In this document: positions 1-6,570 of the stretch, in pieces
How positions within the stretch are numbered: position 1 is the first letter of the stretch
How the letters are laid out: each line of letters opens with the position of its first letter
From: Terriglobia bacterium
GTDB taxonomy: Bacteria > Acidobacteriota > Terriglobia > UBA7540
Direction of reading: 5' to 3'
NCBI GenBank assembly: GCA_030049455.1
Contig: JASIKV010000414.1
Coordinates: 1-11,456 of the forward strand
Length of the DNA stretch: 11,456 bases
Position numbers and translations under genes: made by a program
Notes under the pieces: model-generated
Told to the model about the DNA's origin: nothing
The model's input: only the letters and a program-made list of their open reading frames with translations
The model's database searches: none

Positions 1-3000
1 TGGCCGTGACTGCGTTCCCGGAAATGTTGATGCCCGCGGTCCCGGCGCTCAGGTTTGCCGGATTCAGCGCCGTCAGGCCGGCCCCGTTGCCGCTGAAGGT
101 GGTGGCCGCAAGGCTTCCTGTCAGCGTTCCTCCCGTCAACTGGAGATAGCGCGCGTCCGTCACGGCGGTGTTGAGAGCTATCGTCGGCGTCTGTCCGCCC
201 GTGCTGGTGATTCCATTTCCGGCCGTGAGGGAAAGCACGCCTGTATTGGCCAAGGTGACGGCCCCGCTCGTTCCGCCGCCGGAAAGTCCGGTCCCCGGCG
301 TAATCCCCGTGATTGTGCCGCTGCCGGGAAACGTCTGGCCGGGGGCAAAGGTAACCGTGCTGTCGAACTGCGCAGTACCGTTCACTTCCAGTGTGGCCTG
401 CGGCGTGGTCGTCCCGATGCCCACATTCACGCTGGAGGTGGCGCCGTTCACCCCGTTGATGCTCCCCAGCACCAGGGCATTGCTTTCTCCCACCAGTGCG
501 TTGGCCCCGATGGCGGTGGCATTCGAAAGATTCCCGGAGCCGGTAGCGCTGTAGGTACCAAGGAACGTGTCGCTGGCGCCTGTGACGTTCCCCGTGAATC
601 CCTGATCGACAGTAACGCCCGCGAAGTATCCCACGGCGGTGTTGTAATTCGCCGCGCAACTGGAAACGAGCCGCCAGTTGCAGTTGTTATTCAAGGCCTG
701 ATAACCCACCGCCGTATCGGATGACCCGGCCAGGCTGTTCACCAGTGCTGCGCCGACGGCGGTGTTATAGGAGCCCGTCGTGTTGGAGTAGAGCGCATCG
801 ACTCCGAATCCGCTGTTGTTGTTCCCCGTGGTGTCCGTCGAGAGGGCACTGTTACCTACGCCCGTGTTTCCGCCTTGGCCTGACATGCTGAAATTGCCCG
901 CGCCCGTGCCTACAAATGTGTTCTGGGTGCCGTAAGCGGAGAGGAACGGAGAACCGCCCAGGTTCAGCACGCCGGAGGTGGGGCCGGAGGTTTGCGGCAG
1001 GTCAAGATTCCCATTGGCGAGAGCCACGTCGCCCGTATTTACACTCAGAGCGCCGGATAGGGTTCCGCCGGCAAGGGGCAGGAAGCTGCTGTTGGAGAAG
1101 GCTTCGGCGGTGCTCACTGCGGCGGCGCTGGCGTTGCTGAGGTCGGTGGTGAGGTTGTTCACCTGCGAATCGTTGATGTTGCCGGTCAGACTGGCGGCGG
1201 TGACCGCGTTCGTCGCGTTCGCCACTGCGCCGCTCACCTGCGAACCTTGAATCGTTGCGCCGGAGGAAAGGGCCGCGGCCTGAACATTAATCAGAGCCGA
1301 GCCGTCCCCCGTGAACGAGCTTGCCGTCAGGTTCCCACTGACTGTTGTCGCGCCATTAAGTTGAATGGCGCCGCTGCCGCCGCCGTTTCCGGAAGCGCCC
1401 GGAGTGAGGATGATGCTGCCGCCAGCGGATTGCCCGCAATCGGAGCATGAGCCGCCGGCTCCGGCAGTGAGGGTTACATTTCCTCCCGGGCCGGTTCCAT
1501 ACCCCGCATTTATGCCGATCGAACCGCCGGGGATGACCCCAGTGGTTGCGTTTGCCGCATTGATGGCGAGATTCAGCGTCGGGTAGCCGGGCTGTGGCCC
1601 ATCAATTTCCGGAGTGACCAAAGTGCTGCCCGAACTGATCGAAATCCCCGGCACGGTCAACGAACCGGTCAACGTGCCGCCCGAGATTGGCACATAGTTT
1701 GCCGATCCGCTGGCCGGCGCATAATTCGGGTCGCCGGCGGCGGGGGCAAAATAGCTGAACGGCTGGCCATTCAATGCCAGGGCATTGTCCGCTGTAGCCG
1801 CATTGCCTCCGGGCGAATCACCCAAAGCCCAACTGACGCCCAGTTGCGTGCCAGTGACGCAGCCGGTGCAGTTCAGGCCGGTGGCGCTGCCCAGCAAATT
1901 TCCGGTGAAGGAATTTGCGGTCACCGTGCCGTTGATGGTCTGGTTGCCCGAAAAGGTGTTGTTGCTGTTGAGCAGCGGAACGTCGGATAGGGAGATGACG
2001 TTTTGGGTCAGAGACCCGGCGCTGGAAAAGAAAGTCGATGCGCCTGGAGCGTATTGGGCGGTGATGCTGTTTGCCCCCGCCGGAAGCGAGTTCGTGCTGA
2101 GGGCCGCCATGCCGGAGCTGAGGGCTACCATCCCCAGAGCCGTCCCCCCGTTTGCAAAAGTTATGCTCCCGGTCGGTACGCCGCTGGGAGAAGTAACCGT
2201 GGCAGTAAACGTCACGGTATCACCCAGGGCGCTGGGGTTGGCGGAGGAAGTCAAGCTTGTCGTGGTGGTGGGCAATGGGGAGACCAGAACCCAGACATCC
2301 CCGAGAGAAACATTCGCATTGACGCCCCCATAGATGATCATCCGGTCCGACACGGGATTGTAGACCGTAGAATTGTTCTGCCGCGCGGGGGGAAGCGAGC
2401 CGCTCGGACTTACCTCGTTCCATGTCGCCGTCCCGCCCTGGCCATTGGCGTAATTCAGATACCAAGTTTCGGCGGCGACCTGCTGCAAACTCGCGTCATA
2501 CCCGCAGCAAGTTATGATCACGTTGGTCGTCGGGTCGTATACTCCCGCTTCGGGGGCCGTCGTGTATTCGGGAGTGGACCAGTCGGGAATCAGGTTGGTC
2601 CAGGTAGGCGATGAGGGGACCGGCACGGCTCCGCTCAGCAAACGCGCCATGTCGTTATATTGACCATTGTCGGTCCCAACTCCAATAAAGAGCGAGGTGT
2701 TGGGGTCGAAACCTCCCGGGCCGTCATTGAAACCCGTTGAGGGCAATGAATTGGCGGGAGAGAGCTGCGTCCACTGGCCTGTGCCGCCCTGACCATTGCC
2801 ATAAGTCAGCTCCCATAAGGTGTCGTTGACCGACCCGCAGCCGCCGGCCTGCCCGCCCCAAAGGATCAGAATGTTGTCCGGGGAATCATAACCGAGAACG
2901 GCGCCACGAAGCCCCGGGCCGCTGGCAGGCAACTGCGTCCATGCCGGAGTTCCTCCTGTCCCGTCCGCATTGCTCAGCACCCATGTATCGCCCAGCCCGC

Positions 3001-3451
3001 CGCCGCAGTTCCCAGGGGCATCATATCCTCCCTGGATGATCATGATGTTGTTCACGGCGTCATAGGCAGCCTGTTGGAGCTCGCGGGCGCCTGGCCCGCC
3101 CGAAGGTGTCAGTTTCGTCCACGCGGGCGTGCCCGTCGTGCCGTCGGCGTTCGACAGCACCCAAACGTCATTGAGCAGATCGTAGCCGAGGCCGTCCGAC
3201 GCGCCGCCAAAAATGATCATCCTGTTGCTGGACGGATTGTAGACCGCAGTATGGTACGTTCTGGTTCCGGGACTGCCATAGGTTGGGTCCGGGGTGGGGC
3301 TCAGTTGGATCCACGAGGGAGCGGTTTGCCCAAACGACGGCGTTGGCAAAGTCAAGGCCAGGACTGAAAATAGTCCCACCGCAACGCAAAACGATTTCCT
3401 TGCGATCAACGCAAATCCTGCCGTCAGCGCATTGCGCTTGTAAGTTTGCAT
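1..3451 (-). CDS. Secreted Kelch-repeat / Ig-like / tail-fibre-like mosaic surface protein (C-terminus beyond window)
   Basis: Reading the minus strand from the ATG at 3451-3449 gives 1150 codons with no stop up to the left edge, so the 3' end is missing. A good Shine-Dalgarno (GGAGGG, 3455-3460) supports this start. Residues 1-41 look like a signal peptide: basic N-terminus, hydrophobic VAVGLFSVLALTL, likely cut near SFG-Q. About six Kelch-like blades follow (about 66-392), each with a pattern like VYNPxSNRMIIFGG and several with a DVWVLSNADG strand. Residues 394-486 form a bacterial Ig-like domain (NPSALGDTVTFTATVTSPSG, then GSITF). From about 490 on the protein is Gly/Ser/Thr/Asn-rich: three copies of a YLPLxGGTLTGxL motif (586, 790, 1102), YadA-head-like NTAVGYQAL motifs (about 840-1000), and NVGIGTTTPQATLEVNG near 1009. 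The role is inferred as a secreted or surface adhesin-like fibre. An S74-type intramolecular chaperone could lie past the edge; it is not visible. Confidence 0.9.
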   Translation of the reverse strand, partial: MQTYKRNALTAGFALIARKSFCVAVGLFSVLALTLPTPSFGQTAPSWIQLSPTPDPTYGSPGTRTYHTAVYNPSSNRMIIFGGASDGLGYDLLNDVWVLSNADGTTGTPAWTKLTPSGGPGARELQQAAYDAVNNIMIIQGGYDAPGNCGGGLGDTWVLSNADGTGGTPAWTQLPASGPGLRGAVLGYDSPDNILILWGGQAGGCGSVNDTLWELTYGNGQGGTGQWTQLSPANSLPSTGFNDGPGGFDPNTSLFIGVGTDNGQYNDMARLLSGAVPVPSSPTWTNLIPDWSTPEYTTAPEAGVYDPTTNVIITCCGYDASLQQVAAETWYLNYANGQGGTATWNEVSPSGSLPPARQNNSTVYNPVSDRMIIYGGVNANVSLGDVWVLVSPLPTTTTSLTSSANPSALGDTVTFTATVTSPSGVPTGSITFANGGTALGMVALSSGMAALSTNSLPAGANSITAQYAPGASTFFSSAGSLTQNVISLSDVPLLNSNNTFSGNQTINGTVTANSFTGNLLGSATGLNCTGCVTGTQLGVSWALGDSPGGNAATADNALALNGQPFSYFAPAAGDPNYAPASGSANYVPISGGTLTGSLTVPGISISSGSTLVTPEIDGPQPGYPTLNLAINAANATTGVIPGGSIGINAGYGTGPGGNVTLTAGAGGSCSDCGQSAGGSIILTPGASGNGGGSGAIQLNGATTVSGNLTASSFTGDGSALINVQAAALSSGATIQGSQVSGAVANATNAVTAASLTGNINDSQVNNLTTDLSNASAAAVSTAEAFSNSSFLPLAGGTLSGALSVNTGDVALANGNLDLPQTSGPTSGVLNLGGSPFLSAYGTQNTFVGTGAGNFSMSGQGGNTGVGNSALSTDTTGNNNSGFGVDALYSNTTGSYNTAVGAALVNSLAGSSDTAVGYQALNNNCNWRLVSSCAANYNTAVGYFAGVTVDQGFTGNVTGASDTFLGTYSATGSGNLSNATAIGANALVGESNALVLGSINGVNGATSSVNVGIGTTTPQATLEVNGTAQFDSTVTFAPGQTFPGSGTITGITPGTGLSGGGTSGAVTLANTGVLSLTAGNGITSTGGQTPTIALNTAVTDARYLQLTGGTLTGSLAATTFSGNGAGLTALNPANLSAGTAGINISGNAVTA
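104..1696 (-). repeat. Three spaced copies of a GGTLTGxL tail-fibre-type protein motif
   Basis: Within the large minus-strand gene a 15-residue motif occurs at codons 586-600 (1696-1652), 790-804 (1084-1040) and 1102-1116 (148-104). The copies read YVPISGGTLTGSLTV, FLPLAGGTLSGALSV and YLQLTGGTLTGSLAA. Copies 1 and 3, and separately a region near codon 710, are followed by or contain an SFTGxGxxL-like stretch. Such motifs are common in phage tail fibres and in long secreted proteins of environmental bacteria. The spacing is irregular (204 and 312 residues), so these are domain landmarks and not a simple tandem repeat. Confidence 0.7.
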
Positions 3452-3552
3452 AATCCCTCCGTCTAAAAGCAGTGGTCAACAGCGGGGCTTCTGGTCGCGC
3501 ACCCGTGTCGCGTGACGTAATTATGTCTGTGTAAAAGTAGGAGGGTATAAGT

Positions 3553-3579
3553 TGGTTTTGGGCTAACGACCTAAAACCA
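3553..3579. repeat. 27-base imperfect palindrome (10-bp arms, 7-base loop)
   Basis: The left arm TGGTTTTGGG (3553-3562) pairs with CCTAAAACCA (3570-3579) around CTAACGA. All ten positions pair if one G-T wobble is allowed. It lies about 100 bases upstream of the minus-strand gene start and about 30 bases before the transposase remnant start. It could be an operator, an IS sub-terminal structure, or a hairpin in a transcript reading in from outside. It has no following T-run on either strand, so it is not a typical intrinsic terminator. Confidence 0.5.
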
Positions 3580-3608
3580 GATCCTCAGAAAAAGGAGACT
3601 TACACCCT

Positions 3609-3745
3609 ATGGTGAGAGTAATCCCGATTGCGGAGCAGTTTCAACATTTCTGAGCGATGTGAAGGAGAGTTTTTGGGGAGACCTGTGCGGGAAGACCAGG
3701 TTGGCGTGGAAAAAGTTTCTGGAAGGAGTATCGGCCGAAGAACGG
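3609..3745 (+). pseudogene. Frameshifted N-terminal fragment of an IS256-family-like transposase
   Basis: From the ATG at 3609 the frame reads MVRVIPIAEQFQHF and then hits TGA at 3651. Moving by one base at about 3648-3651 continues the sense as LSDVKESFWGDL and then GKTRLAWKKFLEGVSAEER up to about 3745. The joined text reads like the start of an IS256-family (mutator-type) transposase as I remember it. A single-base loss near CATTTCTGAGC explains the break. After about 3745 the protein-like character ends, so the DDE catalytic part is absent and the gene cannot work. The family is inferred; the frameshift and two-part coherence are seen directly. Confidence 0.55.
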
Positions 3746-3746
3746 A

Positions 3747-3774
3747 TTGACACTCCACCTCTTGGGCGTACAAT
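3747..3774 (+). promoter_or_regulatory. Sigma70-type promoter for the cyclase gene
   Basis: A perfect -35 box TTGACA (3747-3752) is followed, after 16 bases, by TACAAT (3769-3774), one mismatch from the TATAAT consensus. Transcription would begin near 3781, giving a 5' leader of about 180 bases before the start codon at 3964. It sits directly after the transposase remnant, so it may have been created or brought by the insertion. Confidence 0.6.
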
Positions 3775-3951
3775 AGGCTTGCTTGACAGGGTTAACTTAA
3801 AACTTCCGAGCCTTTGCGGTCGCGCGCTGAGGGCACTTGCGTTGGCTGCGTCAGGAGATTTGCGCACTAACCGCCCGAGATGCGTGATGGGGGCTTCAAC
3901 CTGTTTTTCCGTTCTGACGCTCCACCAGGAACTTCATTTCACATAATAATC

Positions 3952-3955
3952 GAGG
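3952..3955 (+). promoter_or_regulatory. Ribosome binding site that decides the cyclase start
   Basis: GAGG lies 8 bases before the ATG at 3964. The in-frame ATG at 3880 has no purine-rich site in front, and the 28 residues it would add do not resemble the family. The start at 3964 also leaves about 25 residues before the first conserved motif (GMPWEHA), as in ExoY. Confidence 0.6.
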
Positions 3956-3963
3956 CTATAATT

Positions 3964-5286
3964 ATGATACACGACTTCTTCTCGAATCTTGGCAAACTGC
4001 GGCGTGACGAGGATGCCGCCCACCTGGTGGGCATGCCTTGGGAGCACGCGCGCGTCTTCATGCAAGTCGCACGCCAGGAGAAGTGCGTCATCAGCAGCCG
4101 GCAATTGGGGCGGGTTTGCACGGGGTTGATGCGCGGCGGCTACGACACCAAGGGCTTTCGCATGAAGAGCAAGAGCTGCGACTTCGGTCCCATGGCGGGG
4201 TTCATCTGCCTGGATGAGCGCTTGCACAAAAAGGGCGCCGCCTATAATCCCAAGCAAAAGGCTGACATCGAGCATTCACTCCACGGCGACACGTGGGATA
4301 AAACCGGGAAGTGGAAGGCTTCCACCGAGCAGATCTGCCTCACCGAGGAACGGTTTCAGGAGTTGCGAAATTGGAACGACGCGGAAGTGCGCGAAGCTCG
4401 CATCGACCCGGTGCAAATGAACTCCGACGTTTGGGTGGGTGACGTCCAGCGGCCCGTGGAATTGCATTATGTAGTGCACAAGGAACGGCGAAATGGCGAT
4501 GAGGTTTGGGCGCTGTACTCCGCACCCAAGGCGCTGCCTCGCACGCCGGTGGTTTGGCGCGCCGCGTGGGATGTGGTGGTGGGAGGATACGGCATCCAGC
4601 CGGTCATGGCTCTGGTGAATCCTTACCCTGCTTATCCCGTGGGACACTATAAGAATTGCTGCACCGGGGATTACGATTTGTTCGGCGTGTGGCCGCTGAA
4701 GCGCTTGCGGGGATCGGATGCCCTGCCGGGCGGCCACCCATTTGCCACCGCCAACAAACCCATACCTTACCAGCCGATGGGCGAAGACCGGCGCATTGCC
4801 GGCATGTCGAGCAGCACGGTGATGGTGGGGCCGGCGGGTAAACAGGTGAAGGCCGTGGACAAACAGACGGAAGAATGGGAAGACAAGCGGCTCGGCAATA
4901 TCAGCAACCGCGTCCACATGGTGGGGCAGATGATCAACTCCCTGGTGCATTCCAGTATAAACCGGGGCAGGGGCCGCGCCCGTGATGTTATTCACCACAG
5001 TGACGAAGCGGGGCGCCCTTTCATTGCGGGTATTGACGACCACATCATCGCCTTCATCCCCGGCCCCGGCGCCGACTACATCGTCGGGGTGGAATCGCCA
5101 GGGAGCAGACCCCTCATTGTGCAATGGGTGGCCTTCTTCCGCCTGGTTGACGACCTCGGCTTTCAGATCATTCTCAATACTCACTGGAAAGCGCAGATGA
5201 ATGCCTGGGGAATCGGCAACCTCGGCAGCATCGGCGATTCCCGCGGTTGGCGAACCCCCCACAACGACCCCTCCCGGTCGACTTAG
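3964..5286 (+). CDS. ExoY-like nucleotidyl cyclase (CyaA / edema factor / ExoY class)
   Basis: This 440-residue protein is predicted to make a cyclic nucleotide (cAMP, or cGMP/cUMP as ExoY prefers) from an NTP. Numbering from this start: GMPWEHA (23-29) and MQVARQ (33-38) match the ExoY N-terminal motif. The ATP-binding segment TKGFRMKSKSCDFGPMAGFI (62-81) matches the family's TKG-(x5)-KS-x-D/N-x-G-x-x-AG pattern, with K63 and K70 the expected nucleotide lysines. The metal motif GDYDLF gives D236 and D238. NIS (312-314) and DVIHHSDEAGRP (341-352) match the ExoY HHSDDAG region. LGF and HW (398-408) match its C-terminal end. It is longer than ExoY (378 residues) because of insertions around 190-230 and 250-315. 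No signal peptide, membrane span, RTX or PA-binding domain is visible. K68 stands where CyaA and edema factor have the catalytic His; ExoY also has Lys. Family is strong; delivery, activator and product are unknown. Confidence 0.9.
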   Translation: MIHDFFSNLGKLRRDEDAAHLVGMPWEHARVFMQVARQEKCVISSRQLGRVCTGLMRGGYDTKGFRMKSKSCDFGPMAGFICLDERLHKKGAAYNPKQKADIEHSLHGDTWDKTGKWKASTEQICLTEERFQELRNWNDAEVREARIDPVQMNSDVWVGDVQRPVELHYVVHKERRNGDEVWALYSAPKALPRTPVVWRAAWDVVVGGYGIQPVMALVNPYPAYPVGHYKNCCTGDYDLFGVWPLKRLRGSDALPGGHPFATANKPIPYQPMGEDRRIAGMSSSTVMVGPAGKQVKAVDKQTEEWEDKRLGNISNRVHMVGQMINSLVHSSINRGRGRARDVIHHSDEAGRPFIAGIDDHIIAFIPGPGADYIVGVESPGSRPLIVQWVAFFRLVDDLGFQIILNTHWKAQMNAWGIGNLGSIGDSRGWRTPHNDPSRST

Positions 5287-5407
5287 CGGCGCAGGGTGGC
5301 GAAACCGCCTCCCGACTGTGGGAAAACCGTTTGTCCCTAATTTCTCATACGGCGATTGGGTTCTTCGGTAGCCTACTGCTCATGACGGCCGCCCTTCTCA
5401 CGTCCCG

Positions 5408-5434
5408 GCCCTTCAGGCGGCCGGCCTGAGGGGC
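5408..5434 (+). terminator. GC-rich hairpin after the cyclase gene, possible terminator
   Basis: GCCCTTCAGGC (5408-5418) pairs over 11 positions, with one U-G wobble, with GCCTGAGGGGC (5424-5434) around a five-base loop. It starts about 120 bases after the cyclase stop. There is no U-run after it, so a classical intrinsic terminator is not shown; it may slow or stabilise the transcript end, or be a REP-like palindrome. Confidence 0.35.
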
Positions 5435-5689
5435 GGTGCCGCTGCTTCCATGACCCTCTAAGGAGAGGACTGGGCAGAACCCTTCAGATTGATAACTCAA
5501 GGATTGAATGGGGTTAGAGGGATCTGGTCGGGTATTTCCGAGACAACTGCGCAGGGAAGATTCTTCCGCAATCCCACCTTGGTACTATTACCTTCCATAG
5601 CATTGTGTATTGCTTGCAATTCCAGAATTTTGGGTTAAACTTGCATGGTACAGTATCCTGAGTCGGGTTGACACATCGAGTAGCGTCCG

Positions 5690-5696
5690 GGAGGAG
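5690..5696 (+). promoter_or_regulatory. Ribosome binding site fixing the GTG start of the phosphatase
   Basis: GGAGGAG ends 8 bases before the GTG at 5705. This strong site favours the GTG start over internal ATG codons, the first of which (the M of GRMLL, residue 68) would delete the first phosphatase motif. Confidence 0.7.
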
Positions 5697-5704
5697 TCCT
5701 GCCT

Positions 5705-6565
5705 GTGGCAGATCGCGCGCCGGAAGTATCGGCCGTTAGCGGCGAGGAGAAGGGTGTAGTGCGCCTGTGCGCGCGCTTCGGCCACGTGTCCGACACAGGC
5801 CGCCGCCGGCACAATAATCAAGACTGCCACCTGGTTCTTCCTTTTGACGGCAACGGCGTTCCCCAGGACAGCGCCACGGGCGCATCGCCGGTGGATTTGG
5901 GCCGGATGTTGCTTGTGGTTGCGGACGGAATGGGCGGGCACTTCCGCGGCGAAGTGGCCAGCCGCATGTGCGTTGAGAACATTACCAAGGAGGTCGCCAC
6001 GCAGTTGCAAGCCTCCACCAATGGGCAACCTGAAGACTTTACCGGCAATCTCAAAGGTGCGGTGGAAAGCGCGCACCGGGCGGTCTATGCCTACGCGCAA
6101 AGTTGCGCGGACAATCTGACCATGGGCACCACCTGCTCGGCGATGCTGATGCACGGGGCAAATGCCGAAATGGCGCAGGTTGGCGATTCGCGCTGCTATC
6201 TGTTCCGTCAGGGCAAGCTGGCGATCCTCACGCAGGACCAGACCATCGGAAACCAGTTGCGGTCGCGGGGCGAGGATGCCCAAAACGTGGACCCCCAAAT
6301 CCGCGAGATGCTGATTCAGGCCGTGGGTGCGCAGGCGGAAATCGAGGTGGTCATGTCCTCGACAGACCTCGAGCCGGAGGATCTGATCCTGATCTGCTGC
6401 GACGGTCTGTACAAAGTCGTTTCCGAAGCGGACATTGTTGCAATCCTGGAATCGGAAGCAGGTTTGCAGGAACGAGCGCAAGCATTGGTGAATCGAGCCA
6501 ATGAGAACGGCGGGCCCGACAATATCACCGTGATTTTGACGGAAATCGACCGGGCGGTTGGTTAA
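5705..6565 (+). CDS. PP2C-family Ser/Thr protein phosphatase
   Basis: This 286-residue cytoplasmic, metal-dependent phosphatase removes phosphate from Ser/Thr residues. The PP2C motifs appear in order: NNQD (37-40, in place of the usual NED), VADGMGGH (72-79, metal Asp74), MGTT (140-143), VGDSR (159-163), TQDQ (176-179, in place of T-x-DHS), AVG (206-208), CCDGL (231-235, metal Asp233) and GGPDNITV (269-276, metal Asp272). The metal-binding aspartates are all present, so it should be active. It starts with GTG behind a strong Shine-Dalgarno and lacks signal peptide and membrane spans. The kinase gene begins 5 bases after its stop, so the two are one operon and this enzyme probably reverses phosphorylation by that kinase, as Stp/PrpC/PstP do for PknB-type kinases in other bacteria. 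Confidence 0.96.
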   Translation: MADRAPEVSAVSGEEKGVVRLCARFGHVSDTGRRRHNNQDCHLVLPFDGNGVPQDSATGASPVDLGRMLLVVADGMGGHFRGEVASRMCVENITKEVATQLQASTNGQPEDFTGNLKGAVESAHRAVYAYAQSCADNLTMGTTCSAMLMHGANAEMAQVGDSRCYLFRQGKLAILTQDQTIGNQLRSRGEDAQNVDPQIREMLIQAVGAQAEIEVVMSSTDLEPEDLILICCDGLYKVVSEADIVAILESEAGLQERAQALVNRANENGGPDNITVILTEIDRAVG

Positions 6566-6570
6566 GACCG

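Larger units (their letters stand above)
3527..3745 (+). mobile_element. Decayed left end of an IS256-family-like insertion sequence
   Basis: The segment starts with CTGTGTAAAAG (3527-3537), which resembles the TGTGTAAAA core I recall from IS256-family terminal repeats. A non-coding lead with a palindrome (3553-3579) and an AAAGGAG Shine-Dalgarno (3591-3597) follows, then a frameshifted transposase N-terminus. Transposase-like coding ends near 3745. No matching right end (a CTTTTACACA-type sequence) was seen before the cyclase gene, so only the left end seems to remain. The family assignment rests on remembered sequence style, not on a search. Confidence 0.5.
3452..3963. other. Divergent intergenic region between the Kelch protein and the cyclase
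   Basis: This 512-base stretch separates two divergently transcribed genes. It contains, from left to right: the Shine-Dalgarno of the minus-strand gene, an IS-end-like motif near 3527, a 27-base palindrome, a frameshifted transposase N-terminus, a sigma70-like promoter pointing right, and a long 5' leader before the cyclase start. No convincing promoter was found for the minus-strand gene. A frame open from 3659 to 3946 looks like protein only in its first part, which belongs to the transposase remnant. Confidence 0.7.
5287..5704. other. Intergenic region between the cyclase and the phosphatase-kinase operon
   Basis: These 418 bases hold one GC-rich hairpin (5408-5434) and the Shine-Dalgarno of the phosphatase. 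TTGCAA at 5614-5619 followed 16 bases later by TAAACT (5636-5641) is a weak promoter candidate for the operon; I found nothing better. A 60-codon TTG-start frame (5247-5429) that overlaps the cyclase end encodes a hydrophobic stretch but has no ribosome site and looks like chance. Confidence 0.6.

Noticed and set aside
168..2614. Several plus-strand frames of 67-203 codons
   Set aside because: They are antisense to the continuous 1150-codon minus-strand frame, which has a start, ribosome site, signal peptide and domains.
3609..3653. 14-codon ORF with an AAAGGAG site upstream, possible leader peptide
   Set aside because: Better explained as the start of the frameshifted transposase, because the next frame continues the same protein sense; it also lies upstream of the cyclase promoter.
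3783..3788. Second TTGACA box
   Set aside because: No acceptable -10 box at 16-18 bases downstream.
3880..3963. Upstream in-frame ATG extending the cyclase by 28 residues
   Set aside because: No ribosome site before 3880 and no family similarity in the added residues; the ATG at 3964 has GAGG at good spacing.
4276..5262. Long minus-strand open frame of 328 codons
   Set aside because: It lies wholly antisense to the cyclase, whose motifs are recognisable; the His/Arg/Pro/Val-rich product has no family character.
5247..5429. 60-codon frame with a hydrophobic stretch overlapping the cyclase end
   Set aside because: TTG start, no ribosome site, overlap with the cyclase 3' end and with the hairpin; no family resemblance.
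5668..5673. TTGACA box before the phosphatase
   Set aside because: The -10 position falls on the Shine-Dalgarno (GAGGAG), so it would not give a usable leader.
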